Positions 33,138 through 51,077 of a DNA stretch of 64,000 bases are shown here, one piece after another. Source of the stretch: Rotaria socialis (taxonomy: Eukaryota; Rotifera; Eurotatoria; Philodinida; Philodinidae); NCBI GenBank assembly GCA_905331475.1, contig CAJNYU010000609.1:10261-74260 (forward strand), in the 5' to 3' direction. Both the position numbers and the translations under genes were made by a program. Each line of letters opens with the position of its first letter. The first letter of the stretch is position 1. The notes below the pieces were generated by a model that saw nothing but the letters and a program-made list of their open reading frames with translations, searched no databases and had not been told where the DNA came from.

Positions 33138-36100
33138 GTAAACGTTCTGCATCAAAAGATCCGGTTGGAAAAGTAGCAAAATTATTAAAAAATATTGATA
33201 ATAATGTAGATGACGATGACGATAAAGTTAATGATGGTAATTAAATTGATTTCGAAAAGGATTTGATTTGAACGTTGTTTTGTTTTTTAATTTAAATAGA
33301 AGCATTTATTCCAAAAGCAGCATCTCGACGATTAGAAGACTCAGTTGATGTTGAAGATGATGATTTATATCGAGCGTCGACAACTGGAATGACGAATGAA
33401 GGTCTGAAAGATTTTCGTACGGAAATGGAACTGAAAGTTGATCATGAAAATCGTCCGTTATGGGTAACACCAGGTAGATATTTATTCCCAAAGAAAAATA
33501 GTTTTTTTCTAAACACTTTGTTCGTTTCAGATGGTCATATCTTCCTCGAATCATTCTCACCGGTTTATAAACATGCTCATGATTTTTTAATTGCTATTGC
33601 TGAGGTATTCATTTGTTAGTTTTGCATATAAGTAAAACTTCGTCTTTATGAATTGAGTAAAAAGTCGATAGAATCGAAGTCTACTCAAAAGCAGCACTCA
33701 TGTCTCAAGGGAAAATCGCGTATTCACGCTTTACTTTTCAGTGTACCCTTCTTCTTTTTTTTACAAAAATCAGATCTTGCTTCGTAATGGGATATTTATT
33801 ATAATTTTTATTTTCATTATTATAGCCTGTATGTCGACCAGAATATATTCATGAATATAAACTGTCAGCGTATTCGCTATATGCTGCTGTATCAGTTGGT
33901 TTACAAACAAAGGATATTATTGAATATTTACAACGACTTAGTAAAACAACAGTACCAGAAGATATTCTTAAATTTATTGAAGTAAATATTTTTTATTTTT
34001 GTAAATAAAAAGAGATGATCTTCTATTGATTCAAATTTTAGTTATGTACATTGAGTTACGCTAAAGTAAAATTAGTATTGAAACATAATCGATATTTTGT
34101 TGAAAGTGCTTATCCTGTATGTTAATTTTTTTTTTTTCTATATTAAAAATAATTGACACATTTTATCTGTTAGGAAATTTTAAAAACTCTTCTCCAAGAT
34201 TCACAAATTCAAGAATGTCGACTGGTCACAACGGGAACTGGTCTTGATTCAAATACAATAGCAGAGGTTTGGAAAGAAATACTAATGGGAAAAGTTCTAT
34301 TTTTTTGTTTGTTTAGAAAGCTCGACTTGTGATTCCGGGAGTAGCTGCAGCAGCTGCAACTACGGATACACCGGCGACAACAAGCGAACAAGTACCTGAT
34401 GATATTCGACGTTTATATGAAAAAATCGACCGTGACGAAGAAGATATGGAAGATTTGAAAATTGTTTCATTTGAAGTTATTCAAAATACAATTGAACTTC
34501 TAAGAAAACGGTAACGATCGTGCGCTTGTTGTTTAAATCTATTTTTCTATTTGATTGTATTCAGATGCCAAGAATTAGAACATCCATTACTTGAAGAATA
34601 TGATTTTCGTCATGATACTGTTTTAAAAAATTTGAATATTGAGCTTCGACCTAACGCTATTTTACGTCCTTATCAAGAAAAAAGCTTAAGAAAAATGTTT
34701 GGCAACGGTAAACCAACAAAAATCTTCCATAGATGAATGAATGCGAACTTTATTTTGTTTTTAGGACGCGCACGATCCGGTTTGATTGTTCTTCCATGCG
34801 GTACTAATTCGATAGGATTTGAATAAAAGTATAAAAACCTTGTTTTTTTCAGGTGCCGGAAAATCTTTAGTTGGTGTTACAGCTGCTTGTACAATAAATA
34901 AAAGTTGTTTAGTACTTTGTAATTCGAATGTTTCTGTTCAACAATGGAAACAACAATTCAAGATGTGGTCAACAGCGGATGATTCAAAAGTGCGATTATT
35001 TACATCGGATGACAAAGAAAAACCAAACGGTAATTAACCATATCAGTTTTAATTCATGCATAAATACAAATCGCTCGCTAGAATATTTATTATGAAATAA
35101 TGAAATTTGTGTAGTGTGGAAATCTGAATGTGTTATAAATATTTTTCTTCTCTCAAATAACGTTCGCTATTGCAAGTGATTCGTACTAAGAAGAGAAATA
35201 TCTTGATTTGCAATTACCAGAATTAACTAACTTAGAGTTACTAGGCGAATTTTTTTTATAGAATTTAAACGATCAATATCGATCATTACCTATTGATATT
35301 TATTTCTCTTAGATTCATGTGTATGCATAAGTACTTATCCGATGATTGCACGTACTGAGCGATGTAATGCTGAAACAACAGAAGTTATGAAACTACTCAA
35401 AGATCGTGAATGGGGTTTAATGATTCTTGATGAAGTTCATACAATACCTGCTGAACGATTTCGCAAAGTTTTAACTATCGTTCGTGCACATACAAAATTA
35501 GGTCTTACAGCAACATTAGTTCGCGAAGATGATAAAATAACTGATTTGAATTTCTTAATCGGCCCTAAATTATACGAAGCCAATTGGATGGAACTACAAA
35601 ATCTAGGTCATATTGCCAAAGTTCAATGTGCTGAAGTAAATTTTCGTTGAGAAGAAAAAAGAATTCATGAAATTGAATATTTCTTTTTTCAAAGGTTTGG
35701 TGTCAAATGACGCCGGACTTCTTTCAAGAATATGTATCAGTAACAAACGACAAACATCGACGTTTACTTTTATGTGTTATGAATCCAAATAAATTTCGTG
35801 CTTGCCAATTTTTAATACGCTACCATGAAAGACGAAATGATAAAATTATTGTCTTCTCTGATAGTATGTTTGCATTAGAACGATATGCAAAAAAATTAGA
35901 CAAGTAAATCACAATTCGGTGTCGCTCTTCTTCTTGAAGAATAAATATATATTTAGACCATATATTTGCGGTAAAACATCACAAAGTGAACGTATTCAAA
36001 TTCTACAAAACTTCCAACATAATCCAAGAATAAACACGATTTTCGTGTCAAAAGTAAATTGAATAAAATTCTTAAAATGCATATAAATTTGTTTTTTATT

Positions 36101-36765
36101 CAATTAGGTGGCTGATACATCATTTGATTTGCCTGATGCAAATGTATTAATACAAATCTCAAGTCATGGCGGATCTCGCCGACAAGAAGCACAGCGACTC
36201 GGTCGAATTTTACGAGCTAAAAAAGGTGTATTGAATAAAACAAAAACCAATTAAATTATTTTCAACGAAAACTGATTCTCTTTTAGGCACTATTGTTGAG
36301 GAATATAATGCATTCTTCTATTCGCTTGTTTCTCAAGATACTGTTGAAATGTATTATTCAGCTAAACGACAAAGTTTTCTTATCAATCAAGGTTATTCAT
36401 ACAAAGTTATTACGCGATTAGTTAATGAAGACGAAAATTTATTTTTTTCAACCCGAGACGAACAACGTCAATTACTTGAACGAGTTCTTCAAGCAACAGA
36501 TCGTGGTGAAGATAAAGATGAAGAATCTACAGGACAAGTTGCAGTGTCATCGGTAATTTTATTTTTCTTAAATACCAAAACAAAAGAAAATATTATCTTT
36601 TTCACATATCTATAGACATCTGTCGATCGACGCGTTGGCACAATGAATTCCTTGTCAGGTGCTGACGAAACAACATATATGGAAATTAAAAAGAAGCCAG
36701 CTGGGCATGGTTCAGCTCGATTCGCCAAACCCAAACATGAGTTGTTTAGAAAATATCGAAAATAA
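33134..36765 (+). CDS. ERCC3: XPB/ERCC3 helicase subunit of TFIIH
   Basis: ATP-dependent 3'-5' DNA translocase of TFIIH, needed for promoter opening and nucleotide excision repair. Sixteen exons: 33134-33236, 33300-33473, 33531-33604, 33826-33981, 34042-34116, 34174-34266, 34317-34510, 34565-34707, 34765-34800, 34853-35029, 35313-35635, 35695-35903, 35957-36053, 36108-36225, 36287-36552, 36616-36765; total 795 aa (human 782). Motifs: Walker A GAGKS (about 350), DEVH box at 448-451, TATLVRED (motif III plus RED loop), IVFSDS, and motif [12 protein letters not shown] (about 647-656). The N-terminal [17 protein letters not shown] block and the C-terminal FRKYRK ending are typical. Splice sites are GT-AG, and frame is kept across all exons. 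AATAAA at 36843. An acceptor-like AAATTCCAG ends at 33120, 13 nt before the ATG. The start overlaps the stop of the 49-aa frame. Confidence 0.96.
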
Positions 36766-39491
36766 ACTAGCCGGTGTTTATGTATATAGAAAAAAAGACA
36801 CAAAAAAATTGAAATATTTATTGAAAAGTGATGGTTGATTCTAATAAAGTAGTGATCGGCATGATTTAAAATAACAAAAAACATGATATTTTAGTAACAA
36901 GCGGATTCGATGGAGTCTTGAGGATGTCTGGATATTTTTCATTTTTGATCATATGAAATATTTAACTTGAATCATATTGTAAGGAACAAAATTCAGATTC
37001 ATTTCGGCGAAATAGAACTAGATTTTGTTTGTTTGTTTGTATATTTTTGATCATAATCGTTTATGAACTCCGGGGATTTACGTCATAGAGACGAGATACT
37101 TTACGAATGGCATTAAGACAAGCGTTCTTTTCTAATGGTACTTTATTCATCTCGAAAAAGATTTCTTTTAAAAATAATTCTTCTGTTTAACGATGCCCGT
37201 AGGTTTACTATTGATTGTTTTGATTAGAAAGAATAATTAATGCCTCCAGGGAATATTTTGCAGCAGTCTATTGATCATCATAACAAAATTTGTAACTCGA
37301 CATAAATTTTTTTCTTTGTGTTAAAGAATAATCCTACATTAAACTTATCGTTAGACCTTTCCATAAATCATCATTTCTCTAGATTAAACGTTTAGGCGGA
37401 CAAGTATAATTCTTCTCGTAGGGCTGCTCATAGAAAGTAAGAAGGAAATCGCTTTTTTGCTCGAAGCTCCTATTCCTCAGATAAGCTAGTCGAATAGTGA
37501 AAACACCAATTTATGATGCAAGCTACGCCGTCATCAATCCTTCTCACTCTTGTCTACTATCTCAGATGAATGATTTATTATATACATAAATATATATCTG
37601 GAATGATGAGTTCTTCATCTGATGTCATCAAAAAAAAGAAGAAGAACGGTACAAAAAAAAACATGAACATATTGCCATCACCATCTATGATGCAAGACGT
37701 CAATATGTGCGAGTCATGTTATCATGAGATTTAAGCTTTTAAATGATTAAATAATCAATAAGATTAAATGATGCATAAAGAAGAAGAAAAAACTTCCTGA
37801 GATAAATAGATATTGATCTAACTTATATGCATATAAATGCTGTTTACATTATTATCAATTGACTATATATGAAAGATAAGTAGGGTAAAAATGAGGCCCT
37901 TGGAAACATAAACGTTTGTTTATATAAAGTTTCTTCACATTCTTCCTAACAAATGGATCTTAATGTCAATTGTATATTTAACATAGTATAGTGATGTATC
38001 TTGTTACGAAAGTGGACAAATCATGTCAAGATTAGAGAATTAATTGTTTTGTTCACATCAATCTTTTTATTATATTTGATAATTCTTGTGGTATTGACTG
38101 AACGGCTTTGATCTTTTGCCTGCCAAAATGGTTATTCAATGTTCAATGAATGACTAGATTTAGATATCAACTCAATTATGTTTTGAGAATGGTAGTAACC
38201 ATTGTCATGGCTTTCTCAATAGTTAGTCCAATAACAAACAAGTGCGTGCTACTCTAATCCTCGAGACATGTTCTCATTTGTTCATCATCGAGCATCTATC
38301 AATACGTATTATCTCTCTCTTCCTCCCTATGTACATACAAATATATATACACGCCACACACAAAAAAGTCAATTATATAGATCAATTGATATTTGGTAGG
38401 AAGAAACTTCGACTGAATCAGCAGTAATCATTAAAGTATATTTATTATACTCTGAATAGTAACAATCGAGATTAATGTGTTTTTATTTTTTCTTGCTTCG
38501 CTCTCGTGAGCTTTTCTTTTTCTCTTTACATCATACTCGTAAGATTGTAGTTTAACGATGGAATTGATATATGTGCATGTGTACGTCTAGATGTATTGCG
38601 TGCATTCACTTGGGAATGAGCATGTAAAGTACTATTAGATGAACAACGGTAGCAGAAGTAAGTAGCATCAATTTGAATAATCTTTACCAATCATAGATAG
38701 TGAATAATGTACACTCGCTCGTTGATTGATAGTAAGATTCCACATACTATTGTTTTTCTTTTCTTCTTCTGTGACAGATCGACATCTTCGTACCTATTCA
38801 CTTCAATTATCTTAATTGTGTTGCACCTGTCTATTAGAATTGTCATCTTGTCAGCGCAAGTTCATTCATTCTCAATGAATAGAACATTAACAGTAAGTGG
38901 TAATAACAATAACTTATGTGTATTCTATCTTTCGTTCGATTTTTTTTTCTTTTGAAGTTAACTTCTTTAAAAGAGAAAAATCTAAATGGAACTTTGATTG
39001 AATATTGAACCTTGAAAATACTCCTCATGATTCCACAATATGTCTCGATTTCATATTTAGTGTGTACGTTTTCTTTTTCTTTCTCGCACTATTGAATTGA
39101 CGAAAGAAGATGAAGGTTATCTCGATCTAATATATAGAGGCTTTAATACTTCATCGGCATGCAACACATCGACATATTGAGAGCAAAAAAGAGAGCCTAG
39201 CTGTTCTTTGCTCTCGTTTTTTCTTCTTCTCTGTACATAGAGTTATTGCTCATGACATGCGAAAAATGCCAGGGCTTTGTTCTCCGTACATATTAGTATA
39301 TCGTCATTCCCATTGAGATTTAACCTGTATGAACTCTAGGAACTTTCTAATCACATTTATTTCTATGTTCGGTAAAAACCGACACAAGAAATTTTTCATT
39401 CATCAGGTAAGTCGTTGCATAGATGACTAATGCAAGTTCAGAGACACGTTGATTGGCAAGAGATGACTACTTGTCCCTTGACATATACATC

Positions 39492-39527
<36 letters not shown>

Positions 39528-40819
39528 ATAGGGATATTTTATCTCCATATTATGATACTTTCTCATCGTTCACATAGATAGATAATGATGAATGAACTTT
39601 ATGCTTAGAAAAGTATTTAATAATTTCCGGGGCATATTTATTTGTTTGTCGATGTATAATTTTCTTCCAATTGAATGATTTTTTATTTTAAAATCAAAAT
39701 ATACCTATATGAAGAGAACGACGAGTAACGTTAAGAACAGCTGCAAAGCAATTGATTGTTGCATCATCATCAACATTCATTGCTGTTGTTGTCGTGTGAA
39801 GTAAGCAGAAACCATAAGAGAGAAAGAAAAAAGTAAAATGACACACAGACACACACTCAAACGTATATATGTGCGTCGTACACACGGAGGGAATGAGAAG
39901 AGATGACCACTATTGTGTGTATAAAGCCAATTCCATTTCAATTGAATGAATGGGTGAGCGATTATTATTGTTATTGTTTGAATAACTCTTTCAGATGAGA
40001 CGCTTACCATCATTCTTATCGAACAGACATTTCACTCAACTGTCGATATATCTATAAGTATATAATTATGAATTGAAGAGTAAACGAGAGAGAGAGAGCG
40101 AGCGAGCGAAGGAAATGAAATGGATGAAAAGTGCATACGGAATATATTAAAACTATTGAATATGTAAGAGTCGGGACATGTCACTTGCCTTTTTTTTCAC
40201 ACATTTCAACATTAAGTTGCAGTTATATGATTTTTGTTGTAATCTAAAACAATACGTACTTACATATATGTGTATGTTTGCAGTTAGTAAATGAATAGTA
40301 TTCACCTTGACCTTGACCTGTTCTTTCTTCTGATAACGAAAAATGAACTTACATGGCATTCATTTCGATCATATCTGAATGCATTCAAGCCGAACGCTAG
40401 CCTATTAATTTCTTTTTTCGAATGTGAAATCACACTAAAACAATGCAATGAAGTAATGTCGAGTAAAGAAGAGAGAAAAAAACGTAGAAGATGTATAGGA
40501 AGAGAAAGGGAAGAAATCATTTATATTCTTTCAATACCATACGGAATATGATGACACAACACATCTGCCTATATAACATTGACGATTGTGTATCGATTGT
40601 ACATCGAACAACATCTTGTTTTATTATATTTAGACTTAGTCAATCGAACTATTATTACATGGCACTTTTCCGCTATAGTAATTATCTTTTCTAGTACTCT
40701 CTTTCTCTATCCATATGGATGATATAATGAACATAAGAGGGATTCTCAAATAACATTAATACGGTTATATGTATATTTTTTTTCTGTCTAAAAGGATATG
40801 CATTCATTTTAGATTTAAA
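36766..40819. other. Long intergenic region upstream of LRR membrane protein
   Basis: About 4 kb of AT-rich DNA with XPB 3' UTR at its left end. Many short frames are present but none has conserved features. The low-complexity tracts include a GA microsatellite (39494-39533) and a second GAGAGCGAGC tract near 40087-40110. The size suggests room for regulatory DNA, but no element can be named. Confidence 0.45.
39494..39533 (+). repeat. (GA)20 microsatellite
   Basis: Forty bases of uninterrupted GA, followed by TATATAGGGA. Confidence 0.97.
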
Positions 40820-42478
40820 ATGTCAATTATCTTTTTCTACTTAACACTCTTATCATTTTCATTAACACGAGCGTGCGAAATGTTCGTTGGTATGACCTGT
40901 ACATGTTATGAATCAATTGATATCCGTTGTACGATGCCAAAAATAGCTCCATTAGCATTTGTATCACCGTTGGCTATCAGAAGTTTTCAAACAATTGATT
41001 TAAAAATAAATTCCGAAGAACACATACGACTTGATCCGGATTATTTTATTCTATTGAATAAACTTTTTACCAATACAACACAACATTCACTATCAATAAC
41101 ATTGCGTTTTCAAAATTTCTATTCATTTCATGCTGAAACAGCTACATTTCGAAATTTATTTCATAGCATCAACACTCCATATTCGCGTTTTATTATTGAA
41201 TTGCATCCGTTAAAAGCAAAATCAATTATATTTGAACCCAATACATTCGATAATCTTAATGTTCACGAACTTTCAATCTACGCTGATTCATTAACATCAT
41301 CATTTGAATCAATATTTAACAATACTAACATATTGCATTTAAACATCGAAGGAGCAACTGTTGCACATGATCCATCACTCTTATCAAAATTTACAGGTCA
41401 AATTCGATCATTAAAGGTAACACGAATGATTGATAGTGTTAACAGCGACGAATTTCCTCCGTTTCCAGTTCAATCCTATACGATTGAAGCTCATAAAATG
41501 AGAAAATTAAATGCTTTATCATTTTCGGATTATAAACAATTAACCGGTTTGAATATAATTCAACCAGATGTTTCAATCACACCAAAAGTTTTAAACGGCT
41601 TGGAAAATTTATCGAGTTTACGATCGATTTCGTTCGACGCCGAACGCATTGCTGATGGTGCATTAAAACATGTTAAACATATACAAACATTAATTCTCGG
41701 TTCATATTTAAGAATGTTAGATACTGAAAGTCTTAATCTTCTGACGTCATTAAAACAATTGGATGTACGTTACGTACAATTTTCAACTTTACAAGCGAAT
41801 ACAAGTTGTGCTTTAGCTGATTATATTAATCGACGACGAATGTTAGGTTTAACTGTTTATTTACCAAATGAAAATATCGATTGTGATTGTATATTAGTTT
41901 TTCTTAATACTATGGTTGATGATGGTGAGCAATTAATAAGATGTCAATCGACAAATAATGATCGTTGTCTATTTTCATCATGTCCAATTGTATCGGAATA
42001 TTTTAATCGTAAACAAATCGATCATGAAATCATTCAAGTAAATACACCCGCTCTATTAACACCATCGATTGCATCACCTGTTGTTGATTTCAATGAACAA
42101 GATTCACCTTACTATCTTGATTCAAAAGAAGAACGAACAACTGTGAGCATTATTATGGAACCAAGCATTTATGATGAAGACGAAACTCTGCCGACTACTA
42201 CAAGCATACCGGCAACGACAACGACAATAATAGCACCGTTTTTAACTGATCCTGAAGAGCCTAGTAAAGATTTCTCGACACCATTGATGAAACGACTAAA
42301 TTTTGAATCAAAAACTTTTGGATCTTCGAATTATTTAATTGTATCATGGATTCCGTTTGCTATAATAGCTTCGTGTCTATTTCTTACATTATTGATTGCT
42401 ATGATTAGTTATATTATTTATCATCAACGGCATACTGTTTCGTTTAAACTTATTCCACAAACATTACCTATTATTTGA
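40820..42478 (+). CDS. Type I membrane protein with leucine-rich repeats
   Basis: Single-exon 552-aa protein. The frame opens at 40769, but the ATG at 40820 follows an acceptor-like CATTTTAG and begins a clean signal peptide (MSIIFFYLTLLSFSLTRA), so it is preferred. After the signal a cysteine cluster (CEMFVGMTCTCYESIDIRC) resembles an LRR N-cap. Irregular leucine-rich repeats follow to about residue 335 (for example LNVHELSIYADSL, LTSLKQLDVRYVQF). A Cys group CDC...C...C...C at about 355-395 resembles an LRR C-cap. A Thr/Pro stalk (TTTSIPATTTT) precedes a transmembrane span (about 507-534) and a short cytoplasmic tail of about 17 residues. Likely a cell-surface adhesion or recognition protein; no specific orthologue recognised. 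Confidence 0.75.
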   Translation: MSIIFFYLTLLSFSLTRACEMFVGMTCTCYESIDIRCTMPKIAPLAFVSPLAIRSFQTIDLKINSEEHIRLDPDYFILLNKLFTNTTQHSLSITLRFQNFYSFHAETATFRNLFHSINTPYSRFIIELHPLKAKSIIFEPNTFDNLNVHELSIYADSLTSSFESIFNNTNILHLNIEGATVAHDPSLLSKFTGQIRSLKVTRMIDSVNSDEFPPFPVQSYTIEAHKMRKLNALSFSDYKQLTGLNIIQPDVSITPKVLNGLENLSSLRSISFDAERIADGALKHVKHIQTLILGSYLRMLDTESLNLLTSLKQLDVRYVQFSTLQANTSCALADYINRRRMLGLTVYLPNENIDCDCILVFLNTMVDDGEQLIRCQSTNNDRCLFSSCPIVSEYFNRKQIDHEIIQVNTPALLTPSIASPVVDFNEQDSPYYLDSKEERTTVSIIMEPSIYDEDETLPTTTSIPATTTTIIAPFLTDPEEPSKDFSTPLMKRLNFESKTFGSSNYLIVSWIPFAIIASCLFLTLLIAMISYIIYHQRHTVSFKLIPQTLPII

Positions 42479-45400
42479 GTTTGTAAAACTTTTATCTTCG
42501 GTTACATCTAGTCAGAAGATAGGAACCAAGAAGAGATCAAGATGATAATGCAAATGAGGTGGCGTATTTTCTATGGGTTATATTCACCCTCTGTCTTTAT
42601 CTTTTTCTTTTAGCTATTTTTCGTTTGTGAAGATATGAAATAACTCTAAAAGACATTGGGCTTTTCGAGTCCTAGAAAAAAAAGACAATCCATTCATTTC
42701 AGCATAGGACTACTTTCATCTGAAAAATTCGATAAGCAACTGATTATTTCTCAGACGTTTTTTTATTAAAACATAATTGTATAGAACTACAATGGAAGTT
42801 TGATAGTTAAGAGCGAAAAGGAATATTAGCTATTTGTTTTGGGATCATATTTCATATGAAAGTAACCTTGTGCTGAAATTAGTAGAATTCTTTCTTTTCG
42901 CGAAAATCAAAAAGTTCATGTTTTGTCATTTGCTGATTAGAGCGTAGACCGTTGATCTTTAGAAGTTCAAATTATCGTTGGAGGTACGATCATGGTGATC
43001 GGTTTTTATGAAACCACAGTGAATGATTGCGGAGTGAAAGGTTAAATAATTTTTTTCATATGATGAAGAACTAGTATATAACTGATTAAGTTTGAATCAT
43101 GAGCAGTAAGTGGCAGTAGGCGAACAGTTTTATAAATAGAAAATATTCGATCAAAATTTACTGATAATTATTCTTTTTCTGACAGTAAAAATCTTCACGT
43201 TATTAATATTTATTGATCTGATATCTTCACAAACGAGAAATAGGTAAAATAAAATTATTCACAAGAGCCTAAACGCCAGCTCCTTCATACTCATCGTTGT
43301 GATATGATTCATAGTATCATAATAGCTCAGCTGTATTATATCGAATCTAAAGCTTTCTCCCATTTTGTCGGAATAAGTCATCGTACAGTATTCTCGTTTA
43401 CGTGTGTTATTTTCTTTTTTTGTTTGTTTGGTTTTTCGTGAATAGTGAATTGTTGTATCTATATGCAAGTAAATATTTGATAAAAAAATACATAATTAAA
43501 CTTGGTTTTTCTTCTTCTTTAGATACTATCGGAGATCTAGAAATGTTGTTTTATTAGAAATTTACGGTCACAGAGCGGATATTCATTTAAGAATTTCCAT
43601 CTCCTAACCAGCAGGAAATAAATTCTGGGCGGTGGCCGAAAGAGAGACCGGCGTGCGTTTCCGTGTCAAGGAAGTGGAATGATTAAAAAAAATCTCAATA
43701 GGATTATCATTCCTGTATAGAAATTAATCTTCACGAGTGTAAATAATCGACCTTGCTGTTTTTCGAACTCAAATAAGAACAAAAAAAAGGTATTTCGAAG
43801 TGTGCACTACAAAGGTCAACAGATTTTTAGTAAATAAATCTTTTTTTTGCTTATGCTGATCAAATAAAAGTCAGCTCATATGATGTAACATCATGTTCAA
43901 ATCCTTGATTCAGTGTGTTTTCAATATGAATTTCAACGAAAATTTTCAATAATCTGGTAAACACAACGAAATGGTTCAAGGAGATTGTTTCCTATTGCAG
44001 TCTCTATTCTAGGTCTTCTTGTAAAAACCTTGATCTTGTGCTATGTAAACCAGAACATGAATGTACAACATTAAAATATTTGAATGTCCTATTGAGTTGG
44101 TAAATGCAATAAGTGCATTTGAACACTTGTGAACTAAACCAATATCAGTTGTAATAATACTGATTTTCAACACACAGATTCGTACACTTGTAGGTGAAAT
44201 CGGACGTATAATTACTTATAGAATGATATGGAAAAAAAGGCAATGAGAGTTGATCGATTCTCAGCAGGTGTAATTACACGTATTACTTTTTTCTCATTTA
44301 TTATTTGTTGAATAAATAAAAATTTTATTAATTGATTAATTAGCCACATATGCTTCCATTGAAATATCACCTCATTTTTTTGTCTTTACACACGCTGTCC
44401 GTTCATATTTACGACTCTTTAATTTCAATCGTTTTCTTCTTTTCTTGATATCGATTTTCATGCGATTTACTCGATCATAAATCAGAGTCAAACAGAGAAA
44501 GGTATTTTGCGTTCTTATTACGCATCAAGTAAATGTCTCATTGGTTGTCATCTATGAAATCATGTTCATAATAGTAAGCAGCGTTTGTTCAAATGTACAT
44601 ATGGTTGGTTTTTTTCGTCGATGAACTTTTCTTTTCATTCTTCTTGCAACATTACATAGTTACCATGCAATAAAAAAAACATCGATTGTGATATACAACA
44701 CTTCGTCATTCATGAGTCGCGTGCGTCAAGTTGGATTTAGGTAATAAAGAATCAATGTCACTAAGACATTCATTCGAACTCATAAAAAACAAATCAAGTT
44801 CGTAATTAGCTTGAATATTTTTCTCATATACTCTATTCTCTACGTATGATTATAATACAAAGAACTTTAACAAGGCCGGCGTGCGAGTAGTTTATTTGAG
44901 GGACATCAATGCCGTACGAATGGTATTATGATTCATGAGTTTAACATGTATTGTTCTTTCGTTTGGTTTTATCGTAATAAAACTATCTAATAATTTAAAA
45001 TGGTATCAACTTTCCGATTCTATAAGCTCGAACGACATTGCTGATCGATTTTGTTATAATTAAATAAAAACAAATTCAAATAGTGAAAATAAATTGTGAT
45101 TGACGCTGAAAATAGAAAATAAATATGTTTTTCATTTAACAATCGATCAATTACTTGTGTAGTAGATTTTTTATTTCTATGATTTGAATTTTTCAAAAGA
45201 AAACAACAACGTAAACTCTGCCAATTATATAAAGTTAGTGTTACTCTTGTAACGACTAACGACTATTTAACTTCACTCTTTTAGCAAAAAAAGCTATTTT
45301 AATTTAAGTTCGTTTCGCTTCTATCTTAAGTAGCCCTTCGGAAGCTTTTTCGTGAATTGAAATTTATTATTACCCTACGGTATTTAAAAACTCCGTAAAT

Positions 45401-45881
45401 CTCATTACAAAATGTCAGTGTTCGTCAAAAAGAAAAGAAAATATTGATAAACAATTAGTTTAAGCCTTTATCTTTACTCATATAGTAAATATACACACAA
45501 CAATGGGAATTTTGTTCATCGTTTTAGGGCAGTACGAAGAAGCCTCGCAAATACATCCCTTGTATGTTTGTAGCCTCTTTCCTGTAGATGTCACACACTT
45601 CCTAGAAAAATCCTTCAGCATGATTCATGGTGATCCAAATAATACCATTATCTACAGAACAAATATACTAGCTTGTTCTCGAATGGTCGAGAAAGTTCTT
45701 CTCTACTCCGTCTTCTCTATATTTCTCTTTTTTTTTCTTCCGAATATGCCGCTAGTTAGTCTATAAGTTCCTTATAAATCATCAGTGCTCATCGAATTAA
45801 TTTTCTGCTATTTTAGATTAAACTTGTGCTGTTATTTTCTTTTCTTCTCATTCCAAATACTATCATATTAACTTAACTACG
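42479..45881. other. Intergenic region between LRR gene and HSP110
   Basis: About 3.4 kb, AT-rich. A short GC-rich island at about 43617-43675 stands out. Frames at 43259-43468 (-) and 45503-45766 (+) show no known domain; the latter is close upstream of HSP110 and may be chance. No heat-shock element array could be identified with confidence by eye. Confidence 0.4.

Positions 45882-51077
<5,196 letters not shown>

Noticed and set aside
39694-40551. Multiple 60-90-codon frames on both strands
   Set aside because: Low-complexity, overlapping each other, no conserved feature.
43860-43920. Possible tRNA B-box (TTCAAATCC)
   Set aside because: No A-box or cloverleaf could be built around it.
45503-45766. 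87-codon frame just upstream of HSP110
   Set aside because: No homology, and the HSP110 start is well defined downstream by the SVIGLDLG exon.
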